Assembly (NCBI RefSeq): GCF_013694245.2
Contig: NZ_CP059322.2
Coordinates: forward strand, 4,285,001 to 4,349,000
From: Micromonospora ferruginea
Lineage (GTDB): Bacteria; Actinomycetota; Actinomycetes; Mycobacteriales; Micromonosporaceae
Direction: 5' to 3'
Length of the DNA stretch: 64,000 nucleotides
The notes below the pieces were generated by a model. The model did not search any database, was not told where the DNA came from, and saw nothing but the letters and a program-made list of their open reading frames with translations. Below, one piece after another: positions 59,330 to 64,000 of this stretch (position 1 is its first letter; the number at the start of each line of letters is the position of its first letter). A program made the translations under genes and the position numbers.

Positions 59330-61684
59330 ATGGACGATGGTCCGGGCGCCACACCAGAGTGGCTCAGGCAGGACGACCGCGTGCGCGACGCGCTGCGGCG
59401 ATGGGCAGCCGACCGAGGCACCGTCCGGGTGCTGTCGCGCAAGGGCCCGATGCGCGGCTACACCGACGCGTACCTCTTCGTCGTCAAGCTGGACAGTCCG
59501 GCGGGCCCGGGGCGGATCGGCAGCCGCAAGCTGCTGGTGAAGGTGCACCCGGCGGGCGGCGACGGCCCGTCCGGCGCCCGCCGGCACGAGCAGGCGCAGC
59601 GGGACGCGCCCGGCTTCGCCGAGCGGCACATGGTCAAGCCGCACTTCGGCGGCTACCCGGTGGACGACGACCGGCACCTGTCCTTCCAGGACCTCGCCAA
59701 CGGCGGTGACGCGGTCCGCACCCTGGACCAGGTCGAGGACGACGACCACCTCGTCGTGGCCTACCGCACGGTGGCCGGCATCCTGCTGCACGACTGGAAC
59801 GGCGTGACCGAGCCCGCCGGGCCGCCGACCGCCACCACCACCGTGCGGGAGTACGTCCGGCGCGAGTTGACGGCGACCGGGGCGCTGCGGGAGGTCGCCG
59901 CCAAGGCCGGCCGGCTCGGGCGGGACGACCTGGACCGGGACTGGCTGGACGTCGACGGTCGCCGGCGGCCCAACCCGCTGCGCCTGGCCGAGGCCGGCGG
60001 GCCGGTCGGTGACGTCGAGATCGAGTACGTCCACGGCTTCAGCCACGGCGACCTGCACGGCGGCAACCTGCTCTTCGCCGCCCGGCGCGACGGCACCGTC
60101 CGCCCGGAGACGTTCACCATGGTCGACCTGGACCGCTACGAGAGCGCCGCGCCGCTGACCCGCGACCTGGTGACGCTGCTGGTCTCCACGGTCCTCCGGT
60201 GGGTGGCGCCCCGCCCCGGCCCGGACGGGGACCGGCCGGACGGCCTGCCGCGCAAGCAGGCCGTCGCCCTGCTCGACTACCTGGTCGACCCGGACCGGCC
60301 GGCGCCGAGCAGCCTGCCGCCCGCGCTCGCCGAGCTGGTGCGGCTCACCCACGAGGAGGGGGCGCGGTACGCCGCGTCCGGAAACTGGCGCGAGGACTGG
60401 GGTACGCAGTACCGGCTGTCGCTGCTCGCCCAGGCGCTCACCGCGGTCACCTACGACAACCTCGACCGCGAGGGCCGCTGGTGGTGCTTCCGGCTGGCCG
60501 CGTACGCGGCGGAGGCGATCCACGCGGAGCTGGCGGTCGACGCCGACACGCGGTTCGACCAGACGCCGGTCCTCGACCTGACGGCGCACGTCGACCGGGC
60601 CACGGACCGGTGGCACGGGACCGCCGGGCCGGGCCGGCACCGGGCCGGCACCGGCCTTCCGCGCAACGCGACCCCGGCCGGCGTCGACCCCGACGGGTCC
60701 GGCGGGCCGGTGGCGCACCGGAACCGCGGCCGGTACGCCGCCGTGTCCCGGCCCGGCGCGGTGTTGCGCCGCTGGGTGGGACGGCCGGCGGGCGGCACCG
60801 GCCGACGCCGGCTGACCATGGCGGTTCTCGCCGCGCTGGGCGGCAGCCTGGTGGCGCAGCTCGTGCCCGGCAGCGCGTCGGACCGGGACGTCCGGCCGCC
60901 GGTGGCGGTGCCGCCGTCCAGCCGCACCGAGACGCCGCCGTCGAGCCGCAGCGGCGACCGTGGCCCGGTGCCGTCGGAACCGCTGGATCCGGGCGCGAAG
61001 CTCGTCCAGATCGCCGAGCGGGTCCAGCGGATGGCGGAGCCGCCGAGCCGGGGCCGGTACGCGTTCACCTGCCTGCGCGTGTGGTCGCCGGAGGATCTCG
61101 CGCTCGGCTCGGACGACCTGATGCGCTACCAGGAGGAGCGGCTGTGGTGGACCCGGGAGCGCTCGGGCCGCCGTACCGTGCACGACGTGGACGACGGCCG
61201 GCGCTCCCGGGCGCAGGAGGCCCGCTACGACCGGGGTGAGTTGCGGGCGGTGCCCCCGGACCCGTCGGCGGACCTGACCGAGCTGCGCCGGCAGATGGAC
61301 GTGCTGCTGCGCGCGAAGCCGCCGGCGCTGCGCAACGCGGCCGGCATGCTGGAGACGGTCGCCTGGATGTACCAGTTCCGGCCGCTGACGGCCGGGCAGC
61401 GCGCGGCGCTGCTGCGGTGGCTCGCGGAGGCGGACGGCATCGTGGACGGGGGCCGCTACGGCGACCGCGCCGAGCGCTACGGCTACGCGGTCAGCGCGCG
61501 CAACGCCGCCGGGCAGTGGGAGACGCTCCTCTTCGACGAGGACACCGGCCGCCTGCTCAGCCACGTGAAGACCAGCGCCGACGACACCCTGCTCGCCTAC
61601 TACCTGTTCCTGGACAGCGCCCGCACCGACACGATCGAGGAGGCGCCGTGCGGGGACCCGGCGACGGTCAGCAGCGACGGGTGA
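59330..61684 (+). CDS. APH-like kinase fused to TM helix and extracellular domain
   Basis: 784 residues. Residues ~30-410 form an aminoglycoside-phosphotransferase-like kinase: a P-loop-like region around KGPMRGYTDAYLFVVKL, the catalytic loop H239-G-D-L-H-G-G-N, and the metal-binding D266 in FTMVDLDRYES. A linker (~430-494) leads to one TM helix (~495-514, LTMAVLAALGGSLVAQLVPG). After a Ser/Pro-rich stretch, residues ~557-784 form a domain resembling CU044_5270-type membrane proteins (GRYAFTCLRVWSPEDL, EERLWWTRERSGRRTVHDVDDG). This fusion is unusual. It sits divergent from the S-4TM effector, suggesting a sensor-kinase/effector pair. Confidence 0.75.
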   Translation: MDDGPGATPEWLRQDDRVRDALRRWAADRGTVRVLSRKGPMRGYTDAYLFVVKLDSPAGPGRIGSRKLLVKVHPAGGDGPSGARRHEQAQRDAPGFAERHMVKPHFGGYPVDDDRHLSFQDLANGGDAVRTLDQVEDDDHLVVAYRTVAGILLHDWNGVTEPAGPPTATTTVREYVRRELTATGALREVAAKAGRLGRDDLDRDWLDVDGRRRPNPLRLAEAGGPVGDVEIEYVHGFSHGDLHGGNLLFAARRDGTVRPETFTMVDLDRYESAAPLTRDLVTLLVSTVLRWVAPRPGPDGDRPDGLPRKQAVALLDYLVDPDRPAPSSLPPALAELVRLTHEEGARYAASGNWREDWGTQYRLSLLAQALTAVTYDNLDREGRWWCFRLAAYAAEAIHAELAVDADTRFDQTPVLDLTAHVDRATDRWHGTAGPGRHRAGTGLPRNATPAGVDPDGSGGPVAHRNRGRYAAVSRPGAVLRRWVGRPAGGTGRRRLTMAVLAALGGSLVAQLVPGSASDRDVRPPVAVPPSSRTETPPSSRSGDRGPVPSEPLDPGAKLVQIAERVQRMAEPPSRGRYAFTCLRVWSPEDLALGSDDLMRYQEERLWWTRERSGRRTVHDVDDGRRSRAQEARYDRGELRAVPPDPSADLTELRRQMDVLLRAKPPALRNAAGMLETVAWMYQFRPLTAGQRAALLRWLAEADGIVDGGRYGDRAERYGYAVSARNAAGQWETLLFDEDTGRLLSHVKTSADDTLLAYYLFLDSARTDTIEEAPCGDPATVSSDG

Positions 61685-62156
61685 CGTAGTTGGCCCAGTC
61701 CCGCCAGGGCGCGGCGTCGGTGCGGACCGGGCTGGCGACCCCGACGGTGAACAGCGCGGTGTCGTTGTAGGAGAACGTGGCCTTCCCGCTGGACATGTTG
61801 TAGTGGGCGGACCCGATCCGGAACTGCCACTGCCAGGTGGCGAGGTTCTGCCGGCCGCAGTCGGAGAGCTTGCCCCGGGGATAGCCGAAGTCGGGCCGGT
61901 CGTAGAAGCAGAACCAGCCGCGCGGGCAGTCGGCCACCGCGTGGACGCCGGCCGGGGCGCGCAGCGTGACCAGGAACGCGCCGTCGCCGTAGCTGATCTC
62001 GTTGGCGGTGACCGGCACCCCGCCAGGGTGGGCCGCCAGGTAGTCGGTCAGCTCGCGGTGCGCGGCGGCCACCGCCTGCGCGGGCGCGGCGACGGCGATC
62101 AGGGCACCGCCGAGGACGGCGGCCACCACCATTCGGTACGCGCGGGAAAAAGTCAT
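61668..62156 (-). CDS. Secreted peptidase inhibitor family I36-like protein
   Basis: 162 residues. Signal peptide (1-31, ending AQAVAA); the mature domain has the I36 pattern of cysteines: CPRGWFCFYDRPDFGYPRGKLSDCG, then a C-terminal RRC. It resembles Streptomyces metalloprotease inhibitor-like proteins. Its 3' end overlaps the kinase-fusion gene by 17 bp. Possibly protects against own or foreign metalloproteases such as snapalysin (inference). Confidence 0.8.
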   Translation of the reverse strand: MTFSRAYRMVVAAVLGGALIAVAAPAQAVAAAHRELTDYLAAHPGGVPVTANEISYGDGAFLVTLRAPAGVHAVADCPRGWFCFYDRPDFGYPRGKLSDCGRQNLATWQWQFRIGSAHYNMSSGKATFSYNDTALFTVGVASPVRTDAAPWRDWANYVTRRC

Positions 62157-62278
62157 TCCACACCCCCGTCGGACATTGATGACTTCCTCTGTCCAAGCAG
62201 AATAGGAAAGCGTCTTCCCTGATCACCACCCCCCGCGTGGGACGCAGCCTGTCGCCATACCGATATTCTCGCCGCCGC

Positions 62279-62539
62279 TCAATCGGTGGAATTTCCAACG
62301 TTGACCCGCTCCGACTGCCAATTGCGCAACGCAGTTTTGATCCGGCGGTTCTCGGCGCTCACCATGCCGAGCCGGCGCGACCGCTCGGCCAGCTCGTACG
62401 CGAGGCGGTGCAGGAGAGCGTCCACGTCCTCGGTGCGGTAGCCGCGCCGCAGCCGCGACGTCAACGGCAACTCGACCGCCTCGACCCGGCCCGGCGTGAG
62501 CGGCCCGACCAGGGCGTGCGAGCTGCGGTAGACGGCCAT
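62279..62539 (-). CDS. DivIVA-domain-like small protein
   Basis: 86 residues from an ATG that overlaps the upstream stop by one base (TGATG). The segment LPLTSRLRRGYRTEDVDALLHRLAYEL is the DivIVA-type N-terminal motif (GY-x-x-x-x-V-D), followed by a short coiled coil (ERSRRLGMVSAENRRIKTALRNWQ). It lacks the long coiled-coil part of DivIVA proper. It may localise or scaffold the reductase encoded upstream. Third gene of a coupled operon. Confidence 0.78.
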   Translation of the reverse strand: MAVYRSSHALVGPLTPGRVEAVELPLTSRLRRGYRTEDVDALLHRLAYELAERSRRLGMVSAENRRIKTALRNWQSERVNVGNSTD

Positions 62540-63525
62540 CACCGGTCCCCGATCACCGGCAGGTGCCGGCGCTGGGCGGGCACCCCGGCGATGCTCAGCC
62601 AGCGGCGCGCGGCGGCGAGCATCGCGGGCGGCCCGCACACGTGCACGTGCTGACCGGCCCGGTGGTGGTAGGTCGCCAGGGCGACCGCCGTGCCCCGCTC
62701 GGCCGGCGCGGCCTCCGGGTCGTCGGAGAACGCCGGCACCACGCTCAGCCAGTCGTGCGCCTGCTGGAGATCGTCCAGCGCGATCGCGTCATACAGGTCG
62801 GCGAACGTGCGGGAGCCGACGATCAAGGTGACCCGCCGGGCGACCGGCGCGGCGGCGACCTGCTCCACCAGGGCGCGCAACGGCGCCAGCCCGGTCCCGC
62901 CGGCCACCAGCAGCAGATCGTCACCGCCGTCGACCAATTCCACCCCGGAGTCCAGCGGCGCGCCGAGGTGCAACAGCTCGCCGGGGCGTACCTCGTGGAC
63001 CAGGCTCCGGGAGACGGCCCCGACGGCCCGGACGTGGAACTCGATCGTCCCGTCCGCCCGCGGCACGTTCGCCGGCGACAGCCACCGCCACCGCCCCGGC
63101 CGGCGCGACGTACACACCGGCACCGCCTGGCCGGCGCGGTGCGGCAGCCGCCGCCACGGCCGTACCGTCACCGTGGCGATCGTGTCGGCGGCGCGGTCGT
63201 GGTCGACCACCTCGACCGGCCACCAGGCCGGCCCGTCACCCACCCGGGCGGCGGCCCGCTCCACCAGCCGCCACGCCCGCCACCAGCCCAGACCCGGCGC
63301 GGGCAGCAGCGCGTCGCCGACCGCCGCCGCGTGCCAGGGCCGCAGACCGAAACTCCGGTACGCGCACCCGAGCGCCCGCAGCAACGCCAGCCGCCCGGCC
63401 CGGTCGTCACCGCCCTCCAGCAACCGCGACAGCGACGCGTGCAACAGCGGCGCGTCCCGCTCCGGCAGCAACCCCGGACAGCGGTCCTCGACCGCCGCCC
63501 AGAACCGGGCCGCCTCCTCGGTCAC
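62539..63525 (-). CDS. FAD/NAD-binding reductase with truncated globin-like N-terminus
   Basis: 328 residues from GTG overlapping the upstream stop. Residues ~1-95 resemble the second half of a flavohaemoglobin globin domain (LRALGCAYRSFGLRPWHAAAVGDALL, WWRAWRLVERAA) but without the proximal His at the expected place. Residues ~105-215 form an FAD-binding barrel (AGQAVPVCTSRRPGRWRWLS) and ~220-325 an NAD-binding domain (LLVAGGTGLAPLRALVEQ, HVCGPPAMLAAARRWL). It is a hydride-transfer reductase whose partner or acceptor is unknown. Confidence 0.83.
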   Translation of the reverse strand: MTEEAARFWAAVEDRCPGLLPERDAPLLHASLSRLLEGGDDRAGRLALLRALGCAYRSFGLRPWHAAAVGDALLPAPGLGWWRAWRLVERAAARVGDGPAWWPVEVVDHDRAADTIATVTVRPWRRLPHRAGQAVPVCTSRRPGRWRWLSPANVPRADGTIEFHVRAVGAVSRSLVHEVRPGELLHLGAPLDSGVELVDGGDDLLLVAGGTGLAPLRALVEQVAAAPVARRVTLIVGSRTFADLYDAIALDDLQQAHDWLSVVPAFSDDPEAAPAERGTAVALATYHHRAGQHVHVCGPPAMLAAARRWLSIAGVPAQRRHLPVIGDR

Positions 63526-63734
63526 GGCGCCGCGTCCGCGCCGAAACCGGCCGCGCGCAACGTGCCGTGCCCCCAGCGGGCCAGGCGACACGGGTACGGG
63601 ACGCGCTCGCTGCGGCACAGCGGGCCCTGCGGCCAGCGCTCCGGCACGTGCACGCGCACGGCCAGCGCGGCGAGGACCAGGTCCTCGTCGGTGACCGGGG
63701 TGAGGACGGGGAAGTCGGTGAGTACGGCGGACAT
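63522..63734 (-). CDS. CR-x6-PCRL-x-RWG protein, paralogue 3, operon leader
   Basis: 70 residues from an ATG. Layout: TDEDLVLAALAVRVHVPERWPQG followed by C-R-S-E-R-V-P-Y-P-C-R-L-A-R-W-G and a short tail; closely related to paralogues 1 and 2 but without their extra C-terminal part. It overlaps the reductase gene by 4 bp (GTGA), so the family may supply a redox or metal-binding partner to such a flavoprotein. Function unknown. Confidence 0.72.
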   Translation of the reverse strand: MSAVLTDFPVLTPVTDEDLVLAALAVRVHVPERWPQGPLCRSERVPYPCRLARWGHGTLRAAGFGADAAP

Positions 63735-63977
63735 CGGTGGGCGCCTCCGGGTGCGGGTGTCGTGGGGTGGCGCCGGGGCGGGCGGGGTCGGCGGGTCGCC
63801 GCGATCGGGGACGCGACACCGGCCGGAGCCCGGCACCCGCCCCGGGCCATGCGACAAGCCTCGGCAACCTGTTGGGGCCACAACATGACTACGCTCTGCA
63901 CTTTGCCGGTACCTACGCTGCACCGTCGAGCGCTACGCTGCCTCGGTACTGACTCAGGCCTGATCGAGGACGGCACG

Positions 63978-64000
63978 ATGACGACGACCGTGCAGAGGTG
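63978..64000 (+). CDS. Start of a gene cut by the window end
   Basis: ATG with GAGGA upstream, reading MTTTVQR before the window ends. Three CTACGCT direct repeats lie 39-90 bp upstream. The product cannot be told. Confidence 0.45.

Noticed and set aside
63737..63952. 71-codon plus-strand frame near the right end
   Set aside because: It covers the likely promoter of the small Cys protein operon, with no ribosome site or domain.
1..64000. Biosynthetic gene cluster or prophage
   Set aside because: No PKS, NRPS, RiPP modification enzyme, integrase or phage structural gene was seen; the two exporters and lone regulators are not enough.

Overview
The window looks like chromosome from a high-GC actinomycete, most likely Micromonospora or a close relative. 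Signs for this are GC-saturated third codon positions, frequent GTG and TTG starts, an F420/PPOX-type enzyme, a snapalysin-type protease, CBM2-bearing secreted proteins, and a recurring ~50-bp intergenic repeat built on GGGGCCCC and CTTAAC cores (four copies). I saw no rRNA, tRNA or CRISPR array.

Left part (1-20 kb): the end of threonine synthase; a cupin; an OmpR-type two-component pair followed by a PepSY protein with tandem repeats; a secreted expansin-like protein with a CBM2; a beta-family protein; a cysteine-free HesB-like protein; an aquaporin; a PBP4-type carboxypeptidase; a small CR-x6-PCRL-x-RWG protein; two paralogous membrane-anchored surface proteins; a pentapeptide-repeat protein; a serine hydrolase; an M15 peptidase; and a second CR-x6-PCRL protein.

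Middle (20-43 kb): a NarL/DesR-like two-component system divergent from an ABC exporter; oxalate decarboxylase facing a LuxR regulator; a three-gene envelope operon (CDP-alcohol phosphatidyltransferase, LTA-synthase-like sulfatase, FkbM methyltransferase); an MBL-fold protein; one IS110-family insertion sequence; a class A beta-lactamase-like gene whose 5' end looks frameshifted, divergent from a LysR regulator; a secreted endonuclease I; two aldo/keto reductases; and an FMN reductase with a DrrAB-type exporter.

Right part (43-64 kb): a large STAND-type ATPase; a coupled operon of a Tat protein, a small protein and an eight-cysteine protein; a frameshifted HTH regulator divergent from an SDR; snapalysin; a three-gene membrane operon; an SF1 helicase; an M6-like metalloprotease whose stop codon lies in a repeat; a GIY-YIG protein; an S-4TM-type putative pore-forming effector divergent from an unusual APH-like kinase/TM/extracellular fusion; an I36-type inhibitor; and an operon joining the third CR-x6-PCRL protein, a flavohaemoglobin-like reductase and a DivIVA-like protein.

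Most of the window is ordinary secreted-enzyme, envelope and regulatory content. The best candidates for something undescribed are the S-4TM/kinase-fusion pair at 58.2-61.7 kb, the three-member CR-x6-PCRL-x-RWG family with its reductase operon, the Cys-rich operon at 46.6-48.0 kb, and the families of intergenic palindromes.
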